Source: G963556115 sp963675945
Lineage (GTDB): Bacteria > Planctomycetota > SZUA-567
Direction of reading: 5' to 3'
Assembly: GCA_963675945.1 (NCBI GenBank)
Contig: OY780932.1
Coordinates: forward strand, 1,674,001-1,738,000
Length of the DNA: 64,000 nucleotides
Shown here: positions 24,650 to 33,515 of the stretch, in pieces
How positions within the stretch are numbered: position 1 is the first letter of the stretch
Layout: every line of letters starts with the position of its first letter
The notes under the pieces: generated by a model
Told to the model about the DNA's origin: nothing
Database searches by the model: none
What the model saw: the letters and a program-made list of their open reading frames with translations, nothing else
Position numbers and translations under genes: made by a program

Positions 24650-26046
24650 ATGGATGTAAATGAGAGCAAAATTAAAATCACAGTATGAGGGATGATTTCT
24701 TGAAAATATCATCAGCGCTTTTCAGAAATTAAGCTTACCTGCAATCACATGAGAATGTAATTAAATTTTTTTAAACGTCATTAATGCCTTATATAATCTC
24801 GTTGATGCTTATTTTGTAGGTGGGTGGGCTAGGCACTAGTCAAATTGCAGCAGTATCAATCGTTTTTCCTCTGGTTCAAATTATTATTGGTATAGGCCTA
24901 ACCTTTGGAAGTGGCGCCGCCATGTCAATTTCTCGAAAACTTGGAGCAAAAGAATATACTAAAGCAAGTGTAACAGCTTCAACTGCAATTTTTTACAGTA
25001 TAGTTAGTGGAGTTATTATTACGGCGATTTCGCTACTGTTTATAGATAAAATTTTAGTCTCTCTTGGAGCATCAGAAACAATTTTACCATACGCCCGTAG
25101 TTATGGTATGATATATCTTGCTGGATGCATACTGCATATCTTCTGTATTGCTATGAATAATATAGTCCTTTCAGAAGGAGCTGCTAAGATGACAATGTTT
25201 GCTATGATTTTAGGTGGTGGATTAAATACAATACTTGATCCAATATTAATTTATACATTTGATTTAGGGATTTCGGGGGCGGGTATCGCCACAGTCTTAT
25301 CTCAAGGCATAACATTTTTAGTATTTCTCTGGTATATTATAGCTAAAAAGGGCATATTAAAAATAAATTGGAGATTATTTAACTTTGAACGAAGTACAAT
25401 AATAGAGATATTAAAGTTTGGAATACCCGTATTACTATTACAAGTTTTTTCAGGTATGGCTATGGGATTAACAAATACGGCAGCGAGTTCTTATGGTGAT
25501 TCCGCTGTCGCCGCTATGGGAATTGTCGCTAGAGTTATTGCTTTGGCTTGCTATATTGTATTTGGTTATGTAAAAGGGTTTCAACCAATAGCTGGGTATA
25601 ACTATGGAGCGAAAAACTATAAAAGACTGAATCAGGCTATTTCTATTTCGTTAAAATGGACTTTCATATACTGCGTGCTTGTAACAGTAGTATTTATTAC
25701 TTTTCCTGCAAACATCATGCATCTATTCAGTAAGAGCGACCAAAGGTTGATATCACTTGGTATTCAAACACTTCAAGCGAATGCATATGTATTTATATTC
25801 TTTGGAGCTATTATGGTATATTCAACATTATTCCTTGCTCTTGGTAATGCTAAGGAAGGGAGTATTTTAAGCTTCGCCCGTCAAGGTATTTTCTTTATAC
25901 CGGCAATATTTTTACTACCATATTTCTTCGGATTAAATGGAGTTATTTATGCACAGCCTTTTGCTGATTTATTAGCTTTTTTCCTAACATTGTGCTATGC
26001 TTTACCACTTCATAAGAAGCTTAAATTAGCATATGGAAAAATATAA
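24650..26046 (+). pseudogene. MATE-family efflux pump, frameshifted at the N-terminus
   Basis: The original start is the ATG at 24650, well placed after GGAGGA, giving MDVNESKIKIT. The frame then breaks. DDFLKISS lies in a second frame, FQKLSLPAIT and INALYNLVDAYFVGG in a third with two stops, and the rest (from 24820) again in the second. The last shift looks like a 4-bp tandem duplication in GGTGGGTGGG. From 24820 to 26046 about 408 residues are intact, with roughly eleven membrane helices and typical MATE segments such as GFQPIAGYNYGAKNYKR. These pumps use Na+ or H+ gradients to export cationic drugs. A shortened protein lacking the first helix could be made from GTG 24820, but function is doubtful. 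Confidence 0.75.
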
Positions 26047-26129
26047 CTAAATAGTTGGATTTATTAATAGCAACGAAGAGCAGCGATGCCTGCTGTGCGG
26101 CATCCGTCTCAGGCATTCCTCCTGCCCTA

Positions 26130-26442
26130 ATCTACCCAATCGCTCGCACTACTACATTTTTCGCATCAAATGTCAGGTTTTATATCTGCCTGTATCGCGC
26201 CTTAAGGCTTTGAGTTTATCTGAGATACGCCTTGAACCATAGAAGAGATGCTTCAGATATATCTAATCAATTTCACGTTTCAGCAGATTATCTCCTTCAT
26301 GATTTTTTACTGAAGCATAATGATAAGCAGATCTAGATATACCGAGTAATTCACATTGTCTGCTGATTGAAATATTTACAGACAGATTATTGATCAGTGC
26401 CTTGCGTTCAGAGAATCCCAAGCTCATCAGATTTTTTTTAAG
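26130..26442 (-). pseudogene. IS3-family transposase orfB, N-terminal remnant with stops
   Basis: In frame with the upstream orfA, the - strand encodes LKKNLMSLGFSERKALIN, SISRQCELLGISRSAYHYA, then LKREID-stop-IYLKHLFYGSRRISDKL and a fading LMRKM. This matches the start of IS3-family orfB. Two TAG codons and one TGA interrupt it and the DDE catalytic part is absent, so it is a dead fragment. Confidence 0.7.
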
Positions 26443-26808
26443 CTAGTCTACCTCAATTTTTAGGCGACCGATTTCTTCGAATAACTTTGCTTCGTAATGT
26501 TCTTGCTGCTGCTTCATTTTCTTTCTCTTGCCGAAGAAAATATCTGGCAGATTATTCAAAAGCTCCTTCTTCCATTGCCGCACCTGATTTGGTTGGACAT
26601 CGTATTTAGATGATATTTCAGATAATGGCTTGTCATCTTTTGTCGCTTCAAGTGCTACTTTTGCATTAAACTTTGCTGTGTACTGCTTAACCGGCTTCAC
26701 AAGTAAGGTGTAGATATTTCTGCTCCATAGGCTCTCCTTGAGTAGATGAAATAGTGTGTTTCTGGCTAAATATATATCGACCACCTTATTATTTCTTCTT
26801 TTACTCAA
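26443..26808 (-). pseudogene. IS3-family transposase orfA (HTH_Tnp_1 type), remnant
   Basis: The 121-codon frame holds, from about residue 40, KQYTAKFNAKVALEATKDDK, then LSEISSKYDVQPNQVRQWKK and a Leu-rich EEIGRLKIEVD tail. This is the usual helix-turn-helix plus coiled-coil of IS3-family OrfA. The first 38 residues do not look like OrfA and may come from flanking DNA. With orfB broken, the element cannot move by itself. Confidence 0.7.
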
Positions 26809-26845
26809 GTGCTGTATTTGGAATTAGAATCGACCAAGTAATAAT

Positions 26846-26874
26846 TTGACTAAAGGTTAATTTTGTAATATATT
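26846..26874 (+). promoter_or_regulatory. Sigma70-type promoter of the TRAP operon
   Basis: TTGACT and TATATT are spaced by 17 bases. Transcription would start near 26881, about 50 bases before the dctP start. Confidence 0.6.
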
Positions 26875-26929
26875 ATCAGGGGTGTGGAACTGTGTTCGTC
26901 ATTGTAGAATAATCATCAGGAGATAAAAA

Positions 26930-27934
26930 ATGTTGGAAAAATTAGTATTTGCGGTTATGGCTGTTGCTATAGGTTTACTGGGAATAAATAACTTGAGTGC
27001 GGGCGAGCCAGTAACTCTGTCTTTCTCTTCGCAAAGTGTACCAAATGATGCACATACTCAGGCTATGTATAAATTTAAAGAAGAGGTAGAGAAAATTTCC
27101 AATGGAGAGATCACGGTAGATGTCTATGACTCTGGGCAGTTGTTTACTCAGGATGGTGAGCAGACGGCAATTATGCGTGGTTCGGTAGATATGATTTACT
27201 CCAGTGCTCCATGGATTGCACAGCAAATACCCTATATCTCTATGTTGGGCGGTGTATATACCTTTGCCGGGTATGACCATATGAACAAGGTGATGACTGG
27301 AGATATCGGTAAGAAGATATTTGAAGATGTTACAAAACAGATAGGAATCAGACCTCTTACTGCATTCTACCTCGGTACTCGTCAGTTGCTTCTTCGTGAT
27401 ATCGGCAAGGAGGTAAGATCTCCAGAGGATATGAAAGGGGTAAAACTTCGCGTACCTAACTCTCCTACTTGGATTGCTCTGGGTAAGGCTCTGGGTGGTA
27501 ACCCGACTCCAATGAGTTTTGGTGAGGTATACCTTGCTCTTAAGACAGGCGTTGCTGATGGGCAGGACAATCCTATGCCGACCGATAAAAATGCTAAGTT
27601 TTACGAAGTATCAAAATACCTGATCCTTACAAATCATGTTGTCGATACTGTCTGGCCTACAATTAATGAAGCAAAGTGGAATACCCTCACAGATCAGCAG
27701 AAAGAGTGGGTAATGACTGCTCTTGCAAAAGCAAAAGAGCTATGTGATTCCACCAATATCTCTGCTGAAGCAGGGCTTGTAGACTTCTTCAAGAATAACG
27801 GCATCGTCGTTATTGAAGATCCAGACATTGAGGCATTCATGAGTTATGCAAAGAATTCATATCAGACTGAGAGTAAGGATATCTCTAAAGACTGGGACTG
27901 GAAACTTTATGAGCAAATTCAAGACGCTAAATAG
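26930..27934 (+). CDS. dctP: TRAP transporter solute-binding protein, DctP family
   Basis: The 334 residues begin with a cleavable signal peptide (LVFAVMAVAIGLLGINNLSA, cut near AGEP). The mature part follows the DctP pattern: LSFSSQSVPNDAHTQAMYKF, the conserved GSVDMIYSS, RQLLLRDIGKEVRSPEDMKG, LRVPNSPTWIALGKALGGNP and the VADGQDNPM segment. The arginine in KLRVP is the usual carboxylate-binding residue, so an organic acid ligand is expected. AGGAG precedes the start. It begins an operon with dctQ, dctM and a DapA-family aldolase, suggesting that the imported acid, perhaps a keto or sugar acid, is the aldolase substrate. Confidence 0.9.
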   Translation: MLEKLVFAVMAVAIGLLGINNLSAGEPVTLSFSSQSVPNDAHTQAMYKFKEEVEKISNGEITVDVYDSGQLFTQDGEQTAIMRGSVDMIYSSAPWIAQQIPYISMLGGVYTFAGYDHMNKVMTGDIGKKIFEDVTKQIGIRPLTAFYLGTRQLLLRDIGKEVRSPEDMKGVKLRVPNSPTWIALGKALGGNPTPMSFGEVYLALKTGVADGQDNPMPTDKNAKFYEVSKYLILTNHVVDTVWPTINEAKWNTLTDQQKEWVMTALAKAKELCDSTNISAEAGLVDFFKNNGIVVIEDPDIEAFMSYAKNSYQTESKDISKDWDWKLYEQIQDAK

Positions 27935-28077
27935 TCGTCTGTAGTTTTTTGCTGCAGATAATTTGATTATGCCACTCTGGAGTGCAGTGTAATACTGCGC
28001 TCACTGAGTGGTATCTTTGTAAAAAGTGGTTTGAAGTCTGAAATAAAATAACCAGTATCTATAAGGTTTTACGCATA

Positions 28078-28560
28078 ATGAAAGTAATAAAAATAATAGC
28101 AAAATGTATAGCGGATTTATTTGAGCTATACTTGCCGTGTACTACTTTTTGCATAATGTTTTTAGCATTTATTACGCAAATTGTCAGCCGGTATATCTTT
28201 AATCACCCAGTCTCATGGGCATTTGAAGTTACAACCTTTGGTTTTGTTTGGACTGTTCTCTTAAGCGCGCTATATGCAAAGAGAACGAGAAGCCATGTCA
28301 AGTTTTCAATTATATATGACTTATTCTCACCCAAGACTAAATTATGGGTCAGGCTCTGTGGAAATTCACTTATTGTCTTTTCATTTGTTGCTGCTGTATA
28401 TCCAGCGTGGGAGTACATCATGTTTATGGGCTATAAGAAATCAACTATATTGAATATTCCATACAGCATACTGTATTTTCCATTTATTATCTTCCTTGTC
28501 GGGATGATACTCAGGTTTTCAATTGATATTATCAACGATCTCAAAACAATCAGAAAATAG
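28078..28560 (+). CDS. dctQ: TRAP transporter small permease, DctQ family
   Basis: This is a 160-residue protein with four membrane helices. The DctQ hallmarks FNHPVSWAFEVTTFGFVWTV and the KRTRSHVKF loop between helices 2 and 3 are present. It pairs with DctM to form the membrane unit of a Na+-driven importer. The 143-bp gap after dctP contains no clear terminator. Confidence 0.9.
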   Translation: MKVIKIIAKCIADLFELYLPCTTFCIMFLAFITQIVSRYIFNHPVSWAFEVTTFGFVWTVLLSALYAKRTRSHVKFSIIYDLFSPKTKLWVRLCGNSLIVFSFVAAVYPAWEYIMFMGYKKSTILNIPYSILYFPFIIFLVGMILRFSIDIINDLKTIRK

Positions 28561-28640
28561 TAATATAAATTGTCCGTGAGTAAGCTAGTCGCTAGCGACT
28601 GGTTTATGATTATGTTTATGAAAAGAAGCAAGGAACAAAA

Positions 28641-29936
28641 ATGAATTTTCCATTAATTATATTTTTTGTCAGCTTTGCTATGATATTTGCACTGCGCCTT
28701 CCGATTGCTATTGGAATGGTGACATCCAGTGTGCTCTATTTCATGGTCTCTAATGCTCCGGGGACAGGTATCGATATGGTCGCAGAGAAGATCATGACAA
28801 ACCTGGAAGCTAATTATATTATCATAGCAGTCCCGCTATTTATCTTTATGGCTCAAATTATGAACTCTGGAAAGATTACTGATATGATCTTTCAGTTTGC
28901 TAATGCTGTAGTAGGGCACCGTAGAGGCGGGCTAGGGCATGTGAATGTTATCGCTTCAATCATCTTCTCGGGAATGACTGGCTCAGCGGTTGCTGATGCC
29001 TCAGGACTTGGGATGATGGAGATCAAAGCGATGAAGAAGAATGGCTATGATGATGGCTTTAGCTGTGCTATTACCGCGGCATCTGCTACTATAGGACCGA
29101 TCTTCCCGCCAAGTATTCCCATGGTGTTTTACGCCATGCTCTCCGGCGCGTCCATTGGTAACCTCTTTCTGGCTGGGATGGTTCCAGGGTTACTTATTGG
29201 AGTTGCTCTTATGGTATATATAGCCTGGATTGCGGATAAAAGAGATTATCCGAGAGGTATAAAAGTCGCTTTTAGAGATCTTATCGCAATTACAATAAAA
29301 GCATTTCCCGCACTCTTTTCGGTAGTTGTGCTCTTAGGAGGGATCTACTCTGGTATTGTTACTCCTACTGAAGCAGGAGCATTAGCTTCGGCGTATGCAA
29401 TACTTGTGGCGGTGCTCGTTTACAGAGTTATGGGTTGGAATTATCTAGGACTTGCTGTAAAGGAAACAGTTAGAACGACAGGTGTAGTGTCTATTATTGT
29501 AGGATGTACATATACATTCTCTTACATTATAGCTAGAGAGCATATCCCGCAGTATGTAGCAGCTCTTTTGCTGGACGTAACGACGAATAAGTATCTGCTC
29601 TTGTTATTAATAAATATTATATTCCTTGTTCTGGGAATGTTTATAGATACAGCAGTGATTACTGTTGTCTTTATCCCTATGGTACTTCCTCTAGTAAATA
29701 TGCTTGGCATCGACTTGGTGCACTTTGGTGTAATTGTGGTAATCAATATGATGATAGGCCTATCTACGCCACCGTTCGGGATGCTGCTATTTATAGTATC
29801 AGGGATATCAGATACTTCACTAAGCAGAGTAATTAAAGAGGTTATGCCTATGATTATTGCGATGCTTGTAGTGCTGTTGCTGGTAACTTATATACCACAG
29901 ATTGTGTTGTTCTTGCCGAATCTACTAGGGTTTTAA
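28641..29936 (+). CDS. dctM: TRAP transporter large permease, DctM family
   Basis: The 431-residue protein has about twelve membrane segments. Motifs typical of DctM are GHRRGGLGHVNVIASIIFSG with MTGSAVADASGLG, TIGPIFPPSIPMVFYA, GIVTPTEAGALASAY, and the late STPPFGMLLF. It carries the transport pathway and Na+ sites of the TRAP importer. It follows dctQ by 80 bp and precedes the aldolase by 37 bp in the same direction. Confidence 0.95.
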   Translation: MNFPLIIFFVSFAMIFALRLPIAIGMVTSSVLYFMVSNAPGTGIDMVAEKIMTNLEANYIIIAVPLFIFMAQIMNSGKITDMIFQFANAVVGHRRGGLGHVNVIASIIFSGMTGSAVADASGLGMMEIKAMKKNGYDDGFSCAITAASATIGPIFPPSIPMVFYAMLSGASIGNLFLAGMVPGLLIGVALMVYIAWIADKRDYPRGIKVAFRDLIAITIKAFPALFSVVVLLGGIYSGIVTPTEAGALASAYAILVAVLVYRVMGWNYLGLAVKETVRTTGVVSIIVGCTYTFSYIIAREHIPQYVAALLLDVTTNKYLLLLLINIIFLVLGMFIDTAVITVVFIPMVLPLVNMLGIDLVHFGVIVVINMMIGLSTPPFGMLLFIVSGISDTSLSRVIKEVMPMIIAMLVVLLLVTYIPQIVLFLPNLLGF

Positions 29937-29973
29937 TTAATATTATGATTGTTTTATATGAAAGGTTGGATAG

Positions 29974-30891
29974 ATGGATATTGATAGAATTTCACCTGAT
30001 GGTATGTGGGTGACAATGATTACGCCGTTTACTGATGAAGGTAAGGTTGACTACGAATCATTGAAGCGTCTGGTTGAATGGTATATTGAAGGTGGGCTTG
30101 ATGGTATCTTTGCAATTTGCCAATCAAGTGAGATCTTTTTCTTAACACCTGAAGAGAAAATAAAGATCCTGAAAGCAACTATAAAAGCAGCTGACGGGAG
30201 AATACCTATTGTTGCCTCCGGGCATACTAGTGATAATGCTAAAAAGCAACTTGATGAACTCAAGGCAGTCGCTGATACCGGAGTAGAGGATATTGTGCTC
30301 ATAGTAAATAGATTTGCCAAGGTAGATGAGAATGATCATATCTGGAAGAATAACCTTGATAATCTTGTTGATAACCTTGATAGTTCGGTTGCTCTAGGTA
30401 TGTATGAGTGCCCTTATCCCTATCACAGGTTCCTCAGTGAGGACAATATTAAGCATATCATTGCCAATGAAAGGTTTGTGTACTTCAAAGATACTTGTTG
30501 CTCTATAAATAAAATTAAAGCACGACTTGAGTTGATCAAGGGTAGTAATTTCAAGCTTTACAATGCGAATACCCTTACCGTTACTGCTTCTATACAGGCA
30601 GGAGCGCATGGGTACAGTGGTATTATGGCAAATTTCCATCCTCATCTTTATAGTAAGTTATATAGCCTAATAAAGAATAATGATCCAAGAGCAGAAGAAT
30701 TACAAAGTATACTTGGAGTGCTATCTGCCATGGATGAAGCAATGTATCCATTGACTGCTAAGATTTATCTGAAAGATCGTGGTATTTTAAATTCAGCATT
30801 CTCAAGAAGATTTGGCTCTACTTCAATCCCTGAAAGCTATAGTAGACTACTTGAACAGCAGAAAATATTTGTGGATAGCCTGAAGTGGTAA
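29974..30891 (+). CDS. DapA/NanA-family Schiff-base aldolase or synthase
   Basis: The 305-residue TIM barrel belongs to the dihydrodipicolinate synthase/N-acetylneuraminate lyase family. The catalytic lysine is in RFVYFKDTCC and the family tyrosine in LGMYECPYPYHR. The usual GTTGE loop that binds the 2-oxo acid carboxylate is replaced by CQSSE, a change seen in sub-families acting on other keto acids. It directly follows the TRAP genes, so it probably cleaves or condenses the imported 2-oxo acid with pyruvate. Neither lysine biosynthesis nor sialic acid genes are near, so the exact substrate stays open. Confidence 0.85.
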   Translation: MDIDRISPDGMWVTMITPFTDEGKVDYESLKRLVEWYIEGGLDGIFAICQSSEIFFLTPEEKIKILKATIKAADGRIPIVASGHTSDNAKKQLDELKAVADTGVEDIVLIVNRFAKVDENDHIWKNNLDNLVDNLDSSVALGMYECPYPYHRFLSEDNIKHIIANERFVYFKDTCCSINKIKARLELIKGSNFKLYNANTLTVTASIQAGAHGYSGIMANFHPHLYSKLYSLIKNNDPRAEELQSILGVLSAMDEAMYPLTAKIYLKDRGILNSAFSRRFGSTSIPESYSRLLEQQKIFVDSLKW

Positions 30892-30903
30892 GCTAAGTAA
30901 TAT

Positions 30904-30950
30904 ACTTGGATTCAAGTTTCAAGTGTTGTACTTAGAATTTGAATCCAAGT
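30904..30950 (+). terminator. Long inverted repeat between aldolase and dipeptidase
   Basis: ACTTGGATTCAA and TTGAATCCAAGT form a perfect 12-bp stem with a 23-base loop. The tail is only mildly T-rich, so it may be an attenuator or mRNA processing hairpin between aldolase and dipeptidase. Confidence 0.4.
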
Positions 30951-30970
30951 CTTATTGCGAAAGGAAGATT

Positions 30971-32680
30971 ATGCTTTACAAAGAAATGGTGTTTGTCGCT
31001 TTACTTGTTTCAGTGTTCTGTAGTATCTCCTATAGTTGTACGACAATTGCTGTTGGCAAGGATGCCAGTGCTGACGGGTCGGTAATTGTCTCACATTCTG
31101 ATGATGCGCTCGATGATTCGCGTGTGGTGTTTATTCCGGCGGCAGATCATAAGTCCGGGAGTATGCGCAGATCCTATTATGACAACCCTGCAGGGGGTTG
31201 GGATAAGAAGTACGGCGGTGTGCCGTATCGCTATTATGTAGGTAAGGATTTTTCTCCGGTCTATAATACGGGTGAGACTCCGAGCCTGTCGCTGGGGGAG
31301 ATTCCGCAGGTGGCGCATACTTATGCTTATCTGAACTGCGAATACCCTATTATGAATGAACATCAACTCAGCGTGGGTGAGACTACCTGCAAAGCCAAGG
31401 TTGATAATGTTGCGCCGGCAACAGGCAAGCGCATCTTCTACAGCAGCACCCTGGCTCGTATCGCCCTTGAGCGTTGTACTAGATCTAAGGAAGCGGTAGA
31501 GCTGGTCGGGACGCTGATCGATAAATACGGTTATTATGGAACTGGGGAGTGTCTGGTATTTGGCGACCCGGAGGAGGCCTGGGTCATTGAGATGTGCGGC
31601 TACGCCGAAGACGGAACCGACGGCCTCTGGGTGGCGCGGCGGATTGCGGACAATGAACTCTTTGTCTCTTCAAATTCTTTCCGTATCGGAATCGTCAAAA
31701 AGCATAGCCCGGATATGCTCTACAGCTCCAACCTCTTCAAGGTCTGCAAGGATAAGGGTTGGTGGAGTGAGAGCGACGGTGACCTGCACTGGAGTAAGAC
31801 GGTTGGCGGTGGTGAGTATCATCACCCATATTACTCTTTACGCCGGGTATGGCGAATATTCAGCCAGGTAAAGCCCTCAGCGAATTTCTCTCCTAAGACT
31901 GACGGGCCGTATCCGGATGCGTACCCGACAGCGATTGTGCCGGATAAGAAGGTCTCGGTGCGTGAGGTGATGCGTCTGCATCGGGATCATTATCAGGGTA
32001 CAGAGTTTGATCTGAGCAAAGGCCCGGCAGCAGGGGCTTTTCACAATCCGACACGCTATGAGAACGCGGCTAATGAAGTAAATGCTGGTAAAAATGCGGT
32101 TAAGGGTGCATTTGAACGTCCACTCTCAATATATCGCTGCGCTTATCATCATGTAGTCCAATCGCGCAGTTGGCTGCCGGATGCGGTCGGTGGTGTAGCC
32201 TGGATCGGCTTTGATAAGCCTTCAGAGAGCGTCTTTATGCCGATCTTTGCCGGGGTTATGGAGATCCCTGAATCATTTGAAGTCGGGAAGCTGACCGAGT
32301 TTGACGAAGATAGCATGTGGTGGATATTCAACCTTACTGCTAACTATATAACTCTACGGTATATGGATATGATCGAAGACTTGAAGGCTGAACAGCAGCA
32401 GCTCGAAGATAAGGTCTTTACTGAAATAAAGGAGGTTGAGGCAGAGGCGGTGAAGCAGATTGAGCAGGGGGATACTGCCGGAGCTGCTGAGGAGTTGACA
32501 GAATTCTGTATTGTGAACGCCGAAGAGGTGCAGCAGGCGTGGTGGAAGCTATTCTATAAACTGGTAGTGAAGTATAATGACGGTTATGTGCTCAATGAAG
32601 ACGGTACTATCAATCGGGGCGGCTATCCGGTAGAGTGGTTGCAGGAGGTGGGGTATGAAAATGGCCCGACTGAGTATTGA
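30971..32680 (+). CDS. Secreted C69-family dipeptidase
   Basis: The start at 30971 has AAGGA upstream and opens a signal peptide, MLYKEMVFVALLVSVFCSIS, ending before CTTIAVGKDASADGS. In C69 peptidases the cysteine that becomes the N-terminus of the mature enzyme is the nucleophile, and here it sits exactly after the signal peptide. The 569-residue length and segments such as SHSDDALDDSRVV, FGDPEEAWVIEMCG, the RHD-like LHRDHYQGTEFDLSKG and YDNPAGGW fit the family. C-terminal residues 470-520 form a Glu-rich helix. Base use is closer to the genome average than the TRAP genes. It would release amino acids from dipeptides outside the cytoplasm; C69 enzymes are not known to be part of TRAP systems. 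Confidence 0.9.
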   Translation: MLYKEMVFVALLVSVFCSISYSCTTIAVGKDASADGSVIVSHSDDALDDSRVVFIPAADHKSGSMRRSYYDNPAGGWDKKYGGVPYRYYVGKDFSPVYNTGETPSLSLGEIPQVAHTYAYLNCEYPIMNEHQLSVGETTCKAKVDNVAPATGKRIFYSSTLARIALERCTRSKEAVELVGTLIDKYGYYGTGECLVFGDPEEAWVIEMCGYAEDGTDGLWVARRIADNELFVSSNSFRIGIVKKHSPDMLYSSNLFKVCKDKGWWSESDGDLHWSKTVGGGEYHHPYYSLRRVWRIFSQVKPSANFSPKTDGPYPDAYPTAIVPDKKVSVREVMRLHRDHYQGTEFDLSKGPAAGAFHNPTRYENAANEVNAGKNAVKGAFERPLSIYRCAYHHVVQSRSWLPDAVGGVAWIGFDKPSESVFMPIFAGVMEIPESFEVGKLTEFDEDSMWWIFNLTANYITLRYMDMIEDLKAEQQQLEDKVFTEIKEVEAEAVKQIEQGDTAGAAEELTEFCIVNAEEVQQAWWKLFYKLVVKYNDGYVLNEDGTINRGGYPVEWLQEVGYENGPTEY

Positions 32681-32776
32681 TAAACTACTGATCGAGATTT
32701 TGCTGAGTATTTGTTGATACGTTATAAGTGAGGTTCAGTAGCAATATTCAGCTCTATTCTAAACCTTAGTTTTTTT

Positions 32777-32814
32777 ATGCTCTGTATACTTTTGAGGTAT
32801 ACAGAGCATTTTTT
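32777..32814 (+). terminator. Rho-independent terminator after the C69 dipeptidase
   Basis: ATGCTCTGTATAC and GTATACAGAGCAT form a perfect 13-bp stem with a seven-base loop followed by TTTTTT. It shares the CTCTGTATAC arm with the tRNA-Glu terminator. Confidence 0.8.
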
Positions 32815-32860
32815 GTTGTAGGCTTTAGCCAGTTGAGTACTCCGCAGGAGTGCGAAACAA

Positions 32861-33436
32861 AAAACCACCCGCTATGCGGGTGGGTAATAAAACGTTATAC
32901 AAAGATACACCTTTCCAAAATATAATAGAGTTGTTCAAGCTGCTATTATTTAGACGTGAGAGTATAAAAGAGATAATCCAGCGGTTATGCAGTTACAAGG
33001 GAATTGATATTATAGAGGGGCATATGATGAGCGATCACGTTGTTGTTAAGTATTCTACCAAAGTTCAGTGTGGCTCAATTTATGGGGTATCTTAAAGGCA
33101 AGAGTGCGCTTATGATATTCGCTAAACATGCAAACTTGAAGTATAAGTTTGGGAACAGGCACTTTTGGTCTGAGGGTTATTATGTAAGTACGGTGGGTTT
33201 TAATGAAGCTACTGTGCGAAAATATATCCGTGAGCAGGAGAGTCGTGATATAGTGTTAGATAAATTGAGTGTGAAAGAGTTTGAAGATCCTTTTAAGGGT
33301 GGCAAGTAATAATAATCCCCCTTTCAGGGGTAAAAGCATTAGTAGCTTGAACGAAGTGAAAGCAGAGCGTTTTGAGACGTTGCAGGTAATAAGGGCTTAT
33401 AGCCCCGAGTGAACCACCCGTTTGACGGGTGGTTCC
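32861..33436 (+). mobile_element. IS200/IS605-type remnant with subterminal hairpins at both ends
   Basis: Two hairpins with the same CCACCCG arm bracket a broken tnpA: CCACCCGC-TAT-GCGGGTGG at the left (32865-32883) and GAACCACCCG/CGGGTGGTTC at the right (33411-33435). Elements of this family end in such hairpins rather than inverted repeats. A short CCCC/GGGG hairpin at 33317-33330 lies after tnpA. The element is about 0.58 kb, smaller than an intact IS200, and probably immobile. It contains no TnpB gene. Confidence 0.7.
32890..33309 (+). pseudogene. tnpA: Y1 (HUH) transposase tnpA, frameshifted
   Basis: Two overlapping frames together encode an IS200-type TnpA. The first (to 33093) has SIKEIIQRLCSYKGIDIIEG and HMMSDHV, then loses the frame. 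The second resumes with LLSILPKFSVAQFMGYLKGK, KHANLKYKFGNRHFWSEGYY, YVSTVGFNEATVRKYIREQE and LSVKEFEDPFKGG. The HUH motif expected as HxH after MPD has lost its second histidine at the shift point. The YxxxQ-like helix containing the catalytic tyrosine (RKYIREQE) survives. The N-terminal 40 residues are also degenerate. Confidence 0.8.
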
Positions 33437-33515
33437 GATTGGGTTGAAATATAGTTGTTTCGGGTGTGTTGGGATTGGGAGCTTTAAATCTGTGCTGATT
33501 CGAAAGGCTGGTGTT

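Noticed and set aside
23600..33440. att duplicate of tRNA-Glu marking an island end
   Set aside because: I looked for a repeat of the GGTTCGAATCC...GGAATGCCA 3' end and found none in the window.
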